A DNA stretch of 64,000 bases from Roseateles koreensis (GTDB lineage Bacteria > Pseudomonadota > Gammaproteobacteria > Burkholderiales > Burkholderiaceae_C). The notes under the pieces are model-generated. The model ran no database searches. It was not told the DNA's origin and worked only from the letters and a program-made list of their open reading frames with translations. The position numbers were made by a program, and so were the translations under genes. The stretch covers positions 248,001 to 312,000 of the forward strand of contig NZ_JAQQXS010000003.1 in assembly GCF_028595305.1 (NCBI RefSeq), given 5' to 3'. This document shows, one piece after another, positions 1 through 7,968 of this stretch (position 1 is its first letter; each line of letters opens with the position of its first letter).

Positions 1-1
1 G

Positions 2-334
2 GTTTCACTGGATTTGTTGCACGGCCATGACCCCGAGGCGCTGCGTTTGACGCTTCGCCCGGGTCTCGCGTTGTTGCGGGTAGCCCCCATGGCTGCAGCG
101 TGTTTGGCGTGCCCTGCGCCAAGTGGCCGGGTGCTGGTTTGGCGCTGCGCCTGGCAGGCGCGCTGCGCAGAACTGGATGCCGGGAGTTTCAGCTTCATGG
201 CTGCAATTCAGGCGGGGCAGAGCCTTCATCACGCCTTGTTGATGGCGTTGGAAGATGCGCCCGACTTCGATTTTTCGCAATACCTGCAGCGTGCGCTGCA
301 GGACGGCTGGCTGCAATCGGTTGACATCATTTGA
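2..334 (+). CDS. BufC/HvfC-type DUF2063 protein, C-terminal part
   Basis: This is an open frame running in from the window edge, so only the last ~110 residues are visible. The segment has the character of the C-terminal half of the DUF2063 (putative DNA-binding domain, HvfC/BufC) family: repeated small hydrophobic residues and a closing acidic/aromatic stretch (EDAPDFDFSQYLQRAL). Known context for the family is an operon of a DUF2282 peptide, a DUF692 (MNIO) iron enzyme, this partner protein and a DoxX protein; the DoxX gene does follow here, 49 bp downstream. In that system the partner delivers the precursor peptide to the MNIO enzyme, giving a copper-binding peptide. The assignment rests mainly on the DoxX neighbour and on weak resemblance; the N-terminal domain is outside the window. 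Confidence 0.55.
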   Translation, partial: VSLDLLHGHDPEALRLTLRPGLALLRVAPMAAACLACPAPSGRVLVWRCAWQARCAELDAGSFSFMAAIQAGQSLHHALLMALEDAPDFDFSQYLQRALQDGWLQSVDII

Positions 335-383
335 GTGCTGTGACCGGGCAGCCTCCGCAACATTCATTTTTGATGGAGTGATC

Positions 384-875
384 ATGAAAAATATTCTTTG
401 CGCCATCGGGCGCTTCTTTGTGGACCCTGGTTTGCATCACCCGGCCGATTCCCGCCTGGCTGCGTGGATTCGGGCGGTGTTGGGCCAGGCGCAATCGCTG
501 GCCTTGTTGCTGGCACGCTGGTACGTGGCCCGTGTCTTCTTTCTCTCCGGTTTGACGAAAATCCATGATTGGCAAAGTACCTTGGCGCTGTTCGCTGATG
601 AGTACCAAGTGCCCTTGTTGCCGCCGGAACTGGCCGCTTATCTAGGCACCGGCGGCGAACTGGGATTGCCGGTGCTCCTGTGCCTGGGGGCTGGGGGGCG
701 TTTTGCCGCACTGGGTTTGAGTGTGGTCAATCTTGTGGCGGTGCTGAGTCTCAGTGATATCGCGCCGGCTGCCTTGGCGGGGCACCAGTTGTGGGGTGTG
801 TTGTTGCTGTCGGTGGCGCTGTGGGGGGCGGGGCGCTGGTCGGTGGATGCGTGGCTGCAGCGAGTGAAAACTTGA
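384..875 (+). CDS. DoxX family membrane protein
   Basis: A 163-residue protein with about four membrane segments. After a short polar leader comes the typical DoxX opening (LLLARWYVARVFFLSGLTKIHDW), followed by a loop ending in PLLPPELAAYLGTGGELGLPVLL and two more hydrophobic helices. The start is placed at the ATG in GAGTGATCATG, because this begins the membrane-protein sequence; an in-frame extension upstream overlaps the preceding gene. DoxX proteins accompany MNIO/BufC modules and are thought to act in redox or quinone-linked membrane chemistry, but their exact role in those operons is not settled. It is probably the last gene of the operon that enters from the left edge. Confidence 0.85.
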   Translation: MKNILCAIGRFFVDPGLHHPADSRLAAWIRAVLGQAQSLALLLARWYVARVFFLSGLTKIHDWQSTLALFADEYQVPLLPPELAAYLGTGGELGLPVLLCLGAGGRFAALGLSVVNLVAVLSLSDIAPAALAGHQLWGVLLLSVALWGAGRWSVDAWLQRVKT

Positions 876-893
876 TGGCCTACAGTTGCGTCC

Positions 894-1970
894 ATGCCAA
901 ATTTTGATGAACACCCGCACCCACGTTGGCCCGCCTTGCGGGGTAGTTTGTTCGCGTTGCTGGCGGCGCTGCTGTTTGGGGTGAGCACGCCCCTGGTTCA
1001 GCGCTGGGGACAGGGCGTGGGGCCCTTGGGGACGGCGGCCTTGTTGTATGCCGGAGCCAGTGGCGTGGGGCTGTTGCTGCGGCGGCCACTTGCCGCTGAA
1101 GCCCGGGTGCAGCAGGGCGACTGGGGTCGCCTGCTGCTGATGGCGGGTTTTGGGGCGGGCTTGGCGCCGGTGGCCTTGGTGTGGGGCTTGCAGCACACCA
1201 GTGGCACCAGCGCCTCCTTGATGCTGACCCTGGAAGCGGTGTTCACCGCCGTGCTGGCGCGCTTGTTCTGCCACGAGGCCCTGGAGAAGCGGGTGGTCTT
1301 GGCGCTGGGTTTGCTGACGCTGGGAGGGATGGTGCTGGCCTGGGACAGCGTGGCGACGGGCTCTGCGCAGGCTTGGGGTTTGCTGGCGGTTTTGGTCGCC
1401 ACGGCGGCTTGGGGCTTGGACAACACCCTGTCAGGCGCCTTGGCCGGGCGCGATCCTGGCCATGTCGTCATGCTCAAGGGGGGCTTGGGCGCGGCGGTGA
1501 CGGGTAGCTTGGCCTTGCTGTTCAACGAGTCGCTGCCGACTTTGGGGGGCGCTGCGGGCTTGCTGTTGATTGGGGCCACGGCGTATGGCTTGAGCTTGCG
1601 CTTTTACCTGCTGGCCCAACGCGCTATTGGTGCTGCACGCACGGGCTCGGTGTTCGCTTTTGCCCCCTTCGTTGGCGCAGCGCTGGCCTATGCCATGGGG
1701 GAGCGTTCGGGGGCGGCCTATTTGGTGGGGGCGGCCGCGCTGATGGGGCCTGGCGTGTTGCTGCATCTGGCAGAGTCGCATGACCATGCGCATCTTCACG
1801 CGGCGCTGGCCCATGAGCACGCCCATCGCCACGACGACGGGCACCACGATGACCACGAACATGGTCATGCGCGCCCGGTGCAGGGTGAGCACAGCCATTG
1901 GCATCTACATGCGCCCAAGCAGCATCGGCATGCCCATGTGCCCGACGCGCACCATGTGCACCCGCATTGA
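894..1970 (+). CDS. EamA/DMT-family transporter with histidine-rich C-terminal tail
   Basis: A 358-residue inner-membrane protein. Residues ~15-290 contain about ten hydrophobic segments in two repeats, as in EamA/RhaT drug-metabolite transporters (for example LFALLAALLFGVSTPL, LAPVALVWGLQHTSGTSASL). The last ~65 residues are a soluble tail with about two dozen histidines interspersed with Asp and Glu, of the kind that binds Zn, Ni, Co or Cu. It starts only 18 bp after the DoxX gene on the same strand and so may belong to the same transcript. Most EamA proteins lack such a tail, so a metal-related substrate or metal sensing is plausible, but this is inference. It is convergent with tolA. Confidence 0.85.
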   Translation: MPNFDEHPHPRWPALRGSLFALLAALLFGVSTPLVQRWGQGVGPLGTAALLYAGASGVGLLLRRPLAAEARVQQGDWGRLLLMAGFGAGLAPVALVWGLQHTSGTSASLMLTLEAVFTAVLARLFCHEALEKRVVLALGLLTLGGMVLAWDSVATGSAQAWGLLAVLVATAAWGLDNTLSGALAGRDPGHVVMLKGGLGAAVTGSLALLFNESLPTLGGAAGLLLIGATAYGLSLRFYLLAQRAIGAARTGSVFAFAPFVGAALAYAMGERSGAAYLVGAAALMGPGVLLHLAESHDHAHLHAALAHEHAHRHDDGHHDDHEHGHARPVQGEHSHWHLHAPKQHRHAHVPDAHHVHPH

Positions 1971-1989
1971 GCCGACAGAAATCTCGTGT

Positions 1990-2934
1990 TTACTCGCGCG
2001 GTTTGAAGCTGATCACCAGCACCGAGGGGACACGTCCATCGGTGTCGCGCGGCAAGATTTCGGTCTTGTCGATGGCGCGTAAAACGGCGGCATCCCAGTC
2101 GCCATCGCCACTGGGCTTGAGCAGCTTGCGCGACAGAATAGCGCCGTCAGGCGCGGTGCGAACCTCCACCTCGGCCACCGGGTTGGCGCTGCTGGTGTCG
2201 GGATAAATGATGTTGGGGCGGATGCGGGCCTTGATGCGGCCGGCGTAGTTGGCCGAGGGGCCAGAGGCTTGTAGCGCGGTGCCCCGGGCGTCAGGCGCCC
2301 CGGTGGCGCCCGCCATGCCCTGGATGCGACGCAGATTGTCCTGGCGCTGGGCTTCGGCCTTGGCGTCGCGGGCGGCGTCACTTTTCTTTTTGGCGTCAGC
2401 ATCTTGCCTGGACTTTTGTTTGGCCTCGGCGGCTTGCTTGTCCAGCTTCTCCTGCATTTCTTGCTTTTGACGCTTTTCGAGTTTCTGGAGCTTTTCCAGC
2501 CGCTCGCGCTCGGCCGCTTCACGCTCTTTGTCCTTCTTGCGCTGGGCTTCGAGTTCAGCCTGGCGCTGCAATTCCTGGGCTTCCTTCTTTTTCTTGTCCT
2601 TGGCTTTGGCGATGGCAATCTCAGCATCGCGCTCGGCGTGGTTGTCCACGGGCGGCGGTGGCGGCGGCGCGACAACGGGCTTGGGTGGCGGGCTGGGTTC
2701 GGTTTCAGGTTCAGGCGTCGGCGGGGCTTGTTCTTTGGGGGCGGCCGCCTGAGGCGCGGCCGACCACAGCTCGGCCTCGAAGGCCGGGGTCTCCTGATTG
2801 CGCCAGCTCACCCCCGCGCTCAGCGCAGCCAGCAAGGCAGCGTGGGCGATCAAGGCAAATGCAAAGCCACGGCCCAGGCCCGGCGGCGCCGGGGGGCGGA
2901 GTGGGTCGGACGGCGGCAGGGTGAGGGTGCTCAT
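1990..2934 (-). CDS. tolA: TolA, envelope-spanning Tol-Pal protein
   Basis: A 314-residue protein with TolA architecture. A short cytoplasmic N-terminus and one transmembrane helix (residues ~18-40, FAFALIAHAALLAALSAGVSW) are followed by a Pro-rich hinge, a long Lys/Glu/Ala/Gln-rich alpha-helical domain (~95-225) and a compact C-terminal domain (YAGRIKARIRPNIIYP to the end). It couples the TolQR motor to the outer membrane during constriction. The start is ATG with MSTLTLPPSD; an upstream in-frame extension would run into tolR. It lies 16 bp downstream of tolR. Unusually, no tolB or pal follows: the next gene is convergent and only 19 bp away. Confidence 0.93.
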   Translation of the reverse strand: MSTLTLPPSDPLRPPAPPGLGRGFAFALIAHAALLAALSAGVSWRNQETPAFEAELWSAAPQAAAPKEQAPPTPEPETEPSPPPKPVVAPPPPPPVDNHAERDAEIAIAKAKDKKKKEAQELQRQAELEAQRKKDKEREAAERERLEKLQKLEKRQKQEMQEKLDKQAAEAKQKSRQDADAKKKSDAARDAKAEAQRQDNLRRIQGMAGATGAPDARGTALQASGPSANYAGRIKARIRPNIIYPDTSSANPVAEVEVRTAPDGAILSRKLLKPSGDGDWDAAVLRAIDKTEILPRDTDGRVPSVLVISFKPRE

Positions 2935-2950
2935 GCGCGCTGAAAAGCTT

Positions 2951-3406
2951 TCACGGAGCCTTGCGTTCACCGTCGGCACTGCCGCCGCCGTTGCGAACAG
3001 CCAGGCCAACACGTTGGACGCCGGCGGACTGCAGCACGTCCATCACCTTGACTACGGCCTCGTACTTGACGCTTTTGTCCGCCGAGATCACCACCGGCGT
3101 GCTGGCCTCGCCGGCTTGCGCGGTCCGCACCTTGTCGGCCACCTGCTTGAGCGTGATGGCGGCGGGCTCTTCCTTGTCGACCTTGAGCTTGAGTTTTTCG
3201 TCAGGCCCGACGATGACGTGGATCACATGCTCGGGCTGCGCACGGCTTCGGCCCACGCTGGGCAGGTCCACCACGCCCGTGGTGATCAGGGGTGCGCTGA
3301 CCATGAAGATGATCAGCAGCACCAACATCACGTCAATGAAGGGCACCATATTGATTTCGTTGATGGTGCGGCGGCGGCGCGAGCCGCGTGAGCTGATGGC
3401 AGCCAT
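2951..3406 (-). CDS. tolR: TolR, ExbD/TolR proton-channel subunit
   Basis: A 151-residue inner-membrane protein with one transmembrane helix near the N-terminus. The helix carries the invariant Asp of the ExbD/TolR family (FIDVMLVLLIIFMVSAP), the proton-relay residue that works with TolQ. The periplasmic part ends in the usual TolR fold (VVISADKSVKYEAVVKVMDVLQSAGVQRVGLAV). It starts 18 bp after the tolQ stop and precedes tolA by 16 bp, so the three are one operon. The length is normal for the family. Confidence 0.95.
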   Translation of the reverse strand: MAAISSRGSRRRRTINEINMVPFIDVMLVLLIIFMVSAPLITTGVVDLPSVGRSRAQPEHVIHVIVGPDEKLKLKVDKEEPAAITLKQVADKVRTAQAGEASTPVVISADKSVKYEAVVKVMDVLQSAGVQRVGLAVRNGGGSADGERKAP

Positions 3407-3424
3407 GGCGTGTGCGGCTTCGGA

Positions 3425-4117
3425 TCAGCGCGTGCCAGCCACGGGGGGCTGGCTGGCGTTGCGCTGCAAGATGTTGGAGAACTCTTCGATGAAGGACTCC
3501 AGCGTGATTGCGCTGCGGTCAATCTGGCGGGCAAAGCGGTTATAGGCGAGCACGGCAGGGATGGCGGCAAACAGGCCAATGGCCGTGGCCACCAATGCCT
3601 CAGCAATGCCCGGGGCGACCGTGGCCAGGGTCACCTGGGTCAAGTTGGAGAGGCCGACGAAGGCGTGCATGATGCCCCAGATGGTGCCGAACAAGCCCAC
3701 ATATGGCGACACAGAGCCCACGGAAGCCAGGAAGGACAGGTTGCTTTCCATGGCATCCAACTCGCGCTGAAAGCTGGCGCGCATGGCGCGGCGGGCACCG
3801 TCCAGCAGAGCGCTGGGCTCGGTGACACGGCGTTCGCGCAGCTTCAAGAACTCGCGCATGCCGGAGGCAAAAATGCGCTCCAACGGCGCGCCGTCGACCC
3901 GGTTGGCCACGCCGTTGTAGAGCTCGTTGAGATTCTTGCCTGACCAGAACTCTTGCTCGAAGGCCTCATTGCCGCTGTTGATGCGTTTGATGGAAATCAG
4001 CTTGCTGAAGATCACGCTCCAACTGGCCAGGGAGACAGTCAGCAGGGCCGCAATGACCATTTGCACCGCAAAACTGGCGTGCAGGATCAGGGTAACGATG
4101 GAGAGGTCTTGGTTCAT
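3425..4117 (-). CDS. tolQ: TolQ, MotA/TolQ/ExbB proton-channel subunit
   Basis: A 230-residue protein with three membrane segments: residues ~12-40, and two more in the C-terminal half (ESNLSFLASVGSVSPYVGLFGTIWG and IAEALVATAIGLFAAIPAVLAYN, shown in part). Together with TolR it forms the proton-driven motor of the Tol-Pal system. The start is ATG at MNQDLSIV, which overlaps the ybgC stop by 4 bp (ATGA) and so is translationally coupled; a longer in-frame reading upstream has no family similarity and is rejected. Confidence 0.95.
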   Translation of the reverse strand: MNQDLSIVTLILHASFAVQMVIAALLTVSLASWSVIFSKLISIKRINSGNEAFEQEFWSGKNLNELYNGVANRVDGAPLERIFASGMREFLKLRERRVTEPSALLDGARRAMRASFQRELDAMESNLSFLASVGSVSPYVGLFGTIWGIMHAFVGLSNLTQVTLATVAPGIAEALVATAIGLFAAIPAVLAYNRFARQIDRSAITLESFIEEFSNILQRNASQPPVAGTR

Positions 4118-4560
4118 TTGGACTCGAGTGCTGCGATGAGCGCGGCTGGAATTCGGGTGGTTTTGAAATCGTCGCTGGAGGCTGTCGGCGGGCTGGCATG
4201 GCCTGGGCTGGCGACGCAGCCGATGCGAATCTCGCCCTCCGCCAGCAGGCAATCGCCGCGCCAGGCTTGCTGGAACAGCACCATGCTGGCACGGCCCAGA
4301 TCGCGGATTTCAACCGTGACACGCAGCAGATCGTCCAGCCGCGCCGGGCGCAGGTACTTCACTTGCGTGCTGCCAACGACAAACATCACGCCCTGCGTCC
4401 GCCGCATGGCTTCTTGCTCGAAGCCCAGCGCGCGCAGCCACTCGGTGCGCGCCCGTTCGAAAAACTTCAGGTAGTTGGCGTAGAACACCACGCCACCGGC
4501 GTCGGTATCTTCCCAATAACAGCGCACCAGGTGTTGGTAGGCAGACGTGGGTTCGTTCAT
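4114..4560 (-). CDS. ybgC: YbgC/Tol-Pal-associated acyl-CoA thioesterase
   Basis: A 148-residue hot-dog-fold protein. The N-terminal signature RCYWEDTDAGGVVFYANYLKFFERAR-like stretch contains the catalytic Asp of the 4-hydroxybenzoyl-CoA thioesterase/YbgC family (WEDTDAGGVVFY). YbgC hydrolyses acyl-CoA thioesters and is linked by operon membership to Tol-Pal and phospholipid metabolism. It overlaps both neighbours by 4 bp (ATGA), giving a tightly coupled aminotransferase-ybgC-tolQ-tolR-tolA transcript. Confidence 0.94.
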   Translation of the reverse strand: MNEPTSAYQHLVRCYWEDTDAGGVVFYANYLKFFERARTEWLRALGFEQEAMRRTQGVMFVVGSTQVKYLRPARLDDLLRVTVEIRDLGRASMVLFQQAWRGDCLLAEGEIRIGCVASPGHASPPTASSDDFKTTRIPAALIAALESK

Positions 4561-5750
4561 TGGCGATATTGCGGCAGCACTTGGGCCAGGCGGGCCACGG
4601 TTTCCTGTAACTCCGCCATGCTGCTGGCGAAGGACAAACGCAGCCAGCGTTCGGCGCCCTGCCGACCAAAGTCACGGCCGGGTGTCAGTGCGATTTGTGC
4701 GTTATGCATCAAGGTGAAGGCGAAGTCCCAGGCGTCGACGCTGAAGGCGCTGCAGTCCATCCACACATAAAAGGCACCGTCGGGGACCACCGGCACCTTG
4801 AATCCAAGCGCCTGTAGGGCGGGCACGATGTAGTCACGCCGGGCGCGAAAATCGGCACGGCGACGCTCAAACTCAATCATCGAGGCCGGCTCAAACGCTG
4901 CCAGTGCGGCATGCTGTGCGATGGTGGAGGGGCAAATGAACAGGTTCTGCGCCAATTTTTCAATGGGCGCCACCATTTCAGTGGGCAGAACAACCCAGCC
5001 CAGCCGCCAGCCAGTCATGCCGAAGTATTTGGAGAAGCTGTTCACCGAGATGACGTCCTCACCCAACCTCAGTGCCGAGGTTTCGAAATGCGGGTCGTAG
5101 CTGAGGCCGAGATAGATTTCATCGACGATGGTGACGCCGCCTTTTGCACGCACGGCCTCGACGATGGCGCGCATCTCGGTGGGCTCGATCGAGGTGCCGG
5201 TCGGGTTGCTGGGCGAGGCCAGCAAAACGCCCCGGGTGTGCGGCCCCCAGGCCTCGCGCACTTGCGCGCAGCTGGGTTGAAAGCGCTGCTCAGGGCCGGT
5301 TGGTAGCAAAACAGCGCGCGCGTCTGCCGCCGCCACAAAGTGCCGGTTGCAGGGGTAGCAGGGGTCGGGCATCAGCACTTCGTCGCCGCGCTCAAACAAG
5401 GCCAGGCACACCAGTTGCAGCGCGGCAGAAGCGCCCGCAGTGATCACGATGCGCTCAGCCGCAATTTGCAAGCCAAAGCGCTGGGCGTACCAGTCGGAGA
5501 GGGCTTGGCGCAGGGCCGGGAGGCCCAACGCCGAGGTGTACTGGGTCTGCCCCTGGGCAATGCAGGACGCAGCGGCCGCCTGCACCGCCTGCGCCGCCCC
5601 GAAATCGGGTTCACCAATATTCAGGTAAATCATGGGGCGCCCCCCTTGGGCGGGGTCGCACAAGGGGCTGGCTGCCAGGGCGTTTGCCGCCTTGGCACAT
5701 TCCATGACGTAAAAAGGCTCGATCTCGTCGAGCCGGCTGGCGAGTTTCAT
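4557..5750 (-). CDS. Class I/II PLP-dependent aminotransferase
   Basis: A 397-residue fold-type I aminotransferase. The PLP lysine lies in the classic context NSFSKYFGMTGWRLGW, the substrate and cofactor region has VDEIYLGLSYD, and the N-terminal half has ASPSNPTGTSIEP. This is an aspartate/alanine/methionine aminotransferase-like subgroup (MalY/PatA related); the substrate cannot be decided from sequence. It is the first gene of the tol operon, with its stop overlapping ybgC. The 27 bp between it and nusB upstream could allow a common transcript. Confidence 0.9.
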   Translation of the reverse strand: MKLASRLDEIEPFYVMECAKAANALAASPLCDPAQGGRPMIYLNIGEPDFGAAQAVQAAAASCIAQGQTQYTSALGLPALRQALSDWYAQRFGLQIAAERIVITAGASAALQLVCLALFERGDEVLMPDPCYPCNRHFVAAADARAVLLPTGPEQRFQPSCAQVREAWGPHTRGVLLASPSNPTGTSIEPTEMRAIVEAVRAKGGVTIVDEIYLGLSYDPHFETSALRLGEDVISVNSFSKYFGMTGWRLGWVVLPTEMVAPIEKLAQNLFICPSTIAQHAALAAFEPASMIEFERRRADFRARRDYIVPALQALGFKVPVVPDGAFYVWMDCSAFSVDAWDFAFTLMHNAQIALTPGRDFGRQGAERWLRLSFASSMAELQETVARLAQVLPQYRQ

Positions 5751-5777
5751 CGGGCGGCGGTCAGGGCGCGATGGGGT

Positions 5778-6284
5778 TCAGGCTTTGTTGCGGGCGGCAA
5801 CTTCAGCCGGACGCAAATCACCCGCGGCGCGATCGAGCACGCCGTTGACGTATTTGTGTCCATCGGTGCCGCCAAAGGATTTGGCCAACTCCACCGCTTC
5901 ATTGATCGCCACTTTGTAGGGGATGTCAATGCAGTGCTTCAACTCATAAGCACCGATCATCAACACGCCGTGCTCGATGGGGGACAGCTCGGTGGTTTTG
6001 CGGTCGACATGGCGGGCCAGCACTGCGTCGAGATCGGCCGCTTCCAGGATGCAGCCGTTCAGCAGCGCGTCAAAGTGGGCTTGGTCGGCCTTTTTGAAGT
6101 CTTCTTGCTCGCGCATATGGGCGTCGATGGTAGCGACGTCGTCACCCGTGATCAGCCATTGGTACAGGCCTTGCAAGGCGGCTTCGCGTGAGCGGCGGCG
6201 GGCCGATTTGGGTTGAGCCCGCTTGGCGCCGGTTTTGCCTGCGGCAGGTTTTTTGGCCGGGGCGTTGTCGTTGCTGGTGCTCAC
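5778..6284 (-). CDS. nusB: Transcription antitermination factor NusB
   Basis: A 168-residue protein with a Lys/Ala-rich N-terminal tail (~28 residues) followed by the all-helical NusB fold. Diagnostic pieces are [16 protein letters not shown] and the C-terminal [21 protein letters not shown] with KYVNGVLD. It binds boxA RNA with NusE (S10) in rRNA antitermination. It overlaps ribH by 4 bp (ATGA), the usual ribH-nusB arrangement of proteobacteria. Confidence 0.96.
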   Translation of the reverse strand: MSTSNDNAPAKKPAAGKTGAKRAQPKSARRRSREAALQGLYQWLITGDDVATIDAHMREQEDFKKADQAHFDALLNGCILEAADLDAVLARHVDRKTTELSPIEHGVLMIGAYELKHCIDIPYKVAINEAVELAKSFGGTDGHKYVNGVLDRAAGDLRPAEVAARNKA

Positions 6285-6748
6285 TGGAGTTCTTTCATCA
6301 AATTGGCCATTTCAACGGCTACGCGGGCGGCATCGCGGCCTTTTTCTTCGGTACGGGCCCAGGCTTGCTGCTCGTTTTCTACGGTCAGGATGGCATTGGC
6401 AATCGGTGTGGCGTAGTCCAGCGTGATGCGGGTGACCGCTGCACCGCTTTCATTGGCCACCAACTCGAAGTGGTAGGTTTCGCCGCGAATGATGCAACCC
6501 AGGGCGACCAAGGCATCGTAGTCTTCGCTGTCGGCCATGGCTTGCAAGGCCAGAGGCACCTCCAGCGCGCCCGGCACGGTGACATGGCGGATGTGCGCGG
6601 GGTCAACGCCCAGGGCTCGCAGTTCGGTGATGCAGGCCTGAGCCAGGCTTTGGGTGATGTCCGCGTTGAAGCGCGCTTGCACGATGCCGATGCGCAGGTT
6701 TTCGCCGTTCAGCGAGGCGCTGGCGTGCCCTTTGTCAGATGCTTGCAT
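6281..6748 (-). CDS. ribH: 6,7-dimethyl-8-ribityllumazine synthase
   Basis: A 155-residue lumazine synthase. It condenses 5-amino-6-ribitylaminouracil with dihydroxybutanone phosphate in the penultimate step of riboflavin synthesis. Family motifs seen are [43 protein letters not shown] and [12 protein letters not shown]. It sits 57 bp downstream of ribBA and is coupled to nusB, so the order is ribD-ribBA-ribH-nusB. Confidence 0.97.
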   Translation of the reverse strand: MQASDKGHASASLNGENLRIGIVQARFNADITQSLAQACITELRALGVDPAHIRHVTVPGALEVPLALQAMADSEDYDALVALGCIIRGETYHFELVANESGAAVTRITLDYATPIANAILTVENEQQAWARTEEKGRDAARVAVEMANLMKELQ

Positions 6749-6805
6749 GAGCTTTTCGTTGGTGATTCAGTTGATCGGTCGATCAGGAAGTCAGTCAATA
6801 CAGGG

Positions 6806-7906
6806 TCAGGGCTTGTGACCAGCCGCCACAAAACCTGTGACTTCCAGGCCGTAGCCGGTCATGCTGGGCATGCGGCGCGGGCTACCCATCAAGCGCATGC
6901 GGTGCACGCCCAGCTCGCGCAAGATTTGAGCCCCGACGCCGTAGGTGCGCAGATCCACGGCTTTGGCGGGTGGCTCGCTGCTGGGCTCGGCTTGCAGCCG
7001 GGTCAGGAGGCTGTTGCCGTCTTCACCGCAGTTGAGCAATACCGCCACGCCGCGGCCTGTGCTTTGCAATTCAGCCAGCGCAGCAGCCAAGGGCCATGAG
7101 TGGCAGTTGGTGCTGAGTTCCAACAAATCAAGCACGGACAACGGCTCGTGCACGCGCACCAGCACTTCGTCTTCGGGCTGCCATTCGCCAAGGCTCAGCG
7201 CCAAGTGGGTGCCGCCCGTGCGGTCCTGGAAGATGTTGCAGTCGAATTCGCCCTGCACCGTTTGCATCTTGCGATGGCCGATGCGATGCACCAGGGATTC
7301 GTTGCGGCTGCGGTATTCGATCAGGTCGGCAATGGTGCCGATCTTCAGGCCGTGCTCTTTGGCGAACTCGACCAGATCTGGCAGGCGCGCCATGGTGCCG
7401 TCGTCTTTCATGATCTCGCAGATCACGGAGGCGGGGGTCAGGCCGGCCATTTTGGCCAAATCGCAACCCGCTTCGGTATGGCCTGCGCGCATCAACACGC
7501 CGCCGTCCTGCGCTTGCAGGGGGAAGATGTGGCCGGGTTGAACCAAGTCACGGGCGACCGCATCGCGCGCCACGGCGGCTTGCACGGTGCGCGCCCGGTC
7601 GGCGGCAGAAATGCCGGTGGTGACACCTGTGGCCGCCTCAATGGAAACGGTGAAGGCGGTGGCGTGTTTGGTCCCGTTGCGGCTCGCCATGGGCGGCAAG
7701 TTCAGGCGCTCGCAACGTTCGCGGTTGAGGGTGAGGCAGATCAAGCCACGACCAAATTTGGCCATGAAGTTGATCGCTTCCGGGGTGACGTGGTCGGCTG
7801 CAAGCACGAGGTCACCCTCGTTCTCGCGGTCTTCTTCGTCAACCAGGATAACCATGCGGCCAGCGGCCAGCTCGGCGACGAGCTCGTGTACAGGTGATAT
7901 GGGCAT
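6806..7906 (-). CDS. ribBA: 3,4-dihydroxy-2-butanone 4-phosphate synthase with degenerate GTP cyclohydrolase II-like domain
   Basis: A 366-residue two-domain protein. Residues 1-~200 are a canonical DHBP synthase (RibB), with [16 protein letters not shown] binding Mg and ribulose 5-phosphate, [13 protein letters not shown], and the closing CEIM..DG. Residues ~205-366 align in position with GTP cyclohydrolase II, but the three Zn-binding cysteines (HSECLTGD..RCDCG in RibA) are absent. In their place is [14 protein letters not shown]. The GTP-contacting REGRNIGL motif is also lost (CGEDGNSLL). The protein is therefore expected to have RibB activity only. Such RibB-X fusions are common in Burkholderiales; a true ribA must be elsewhere. 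Confidence 0.93.
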   Translation of the reverse strand: MPISPVHELVAELAAGRMVILVDEEDRENEGDLVLAADHVTPEAINFMAKFGRGLICLTLNRERCERLNLPPMASRNGTKHATAFTVSIEAATGVTTGISAADRARTVQAAVARDAVARDLVQPGHIFPLQAQDGGVLMRAGHTEAGCDLAKMAGLTPASVICEIMKDDGTMARLPDLVEFAKEHGLKIGTIADLIEYRSRNESLVHRIGHRKMQTVQGEFDCNIFQDRTGGTHLALSLGEWQPEDEVLVRVHEPLSVLDLLELSTNCHSWPLAAALAELQSTGRGVAVLLNCGEDGNSLLTRLQAEPSSEPPAKAVDLRTYGVGAQILRELGVHRMRLMGSPRRMPSMTGYGLEVTGFVAAGHKP

Positions 7907-7968
7907 CCCGCGATTGTAGGCGGGCGCGGCGAGTCTGGTGAGCTTGGGCGTCAGAGCCCGTGATCCGA

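Noticed and set aside
642-1274. Minus-strand reading frame opposite the DoxX and EamA genes
   Set aside because: Gln/Arg/His-rich translation typical of a shadow of the plus-strand membrane proteins.
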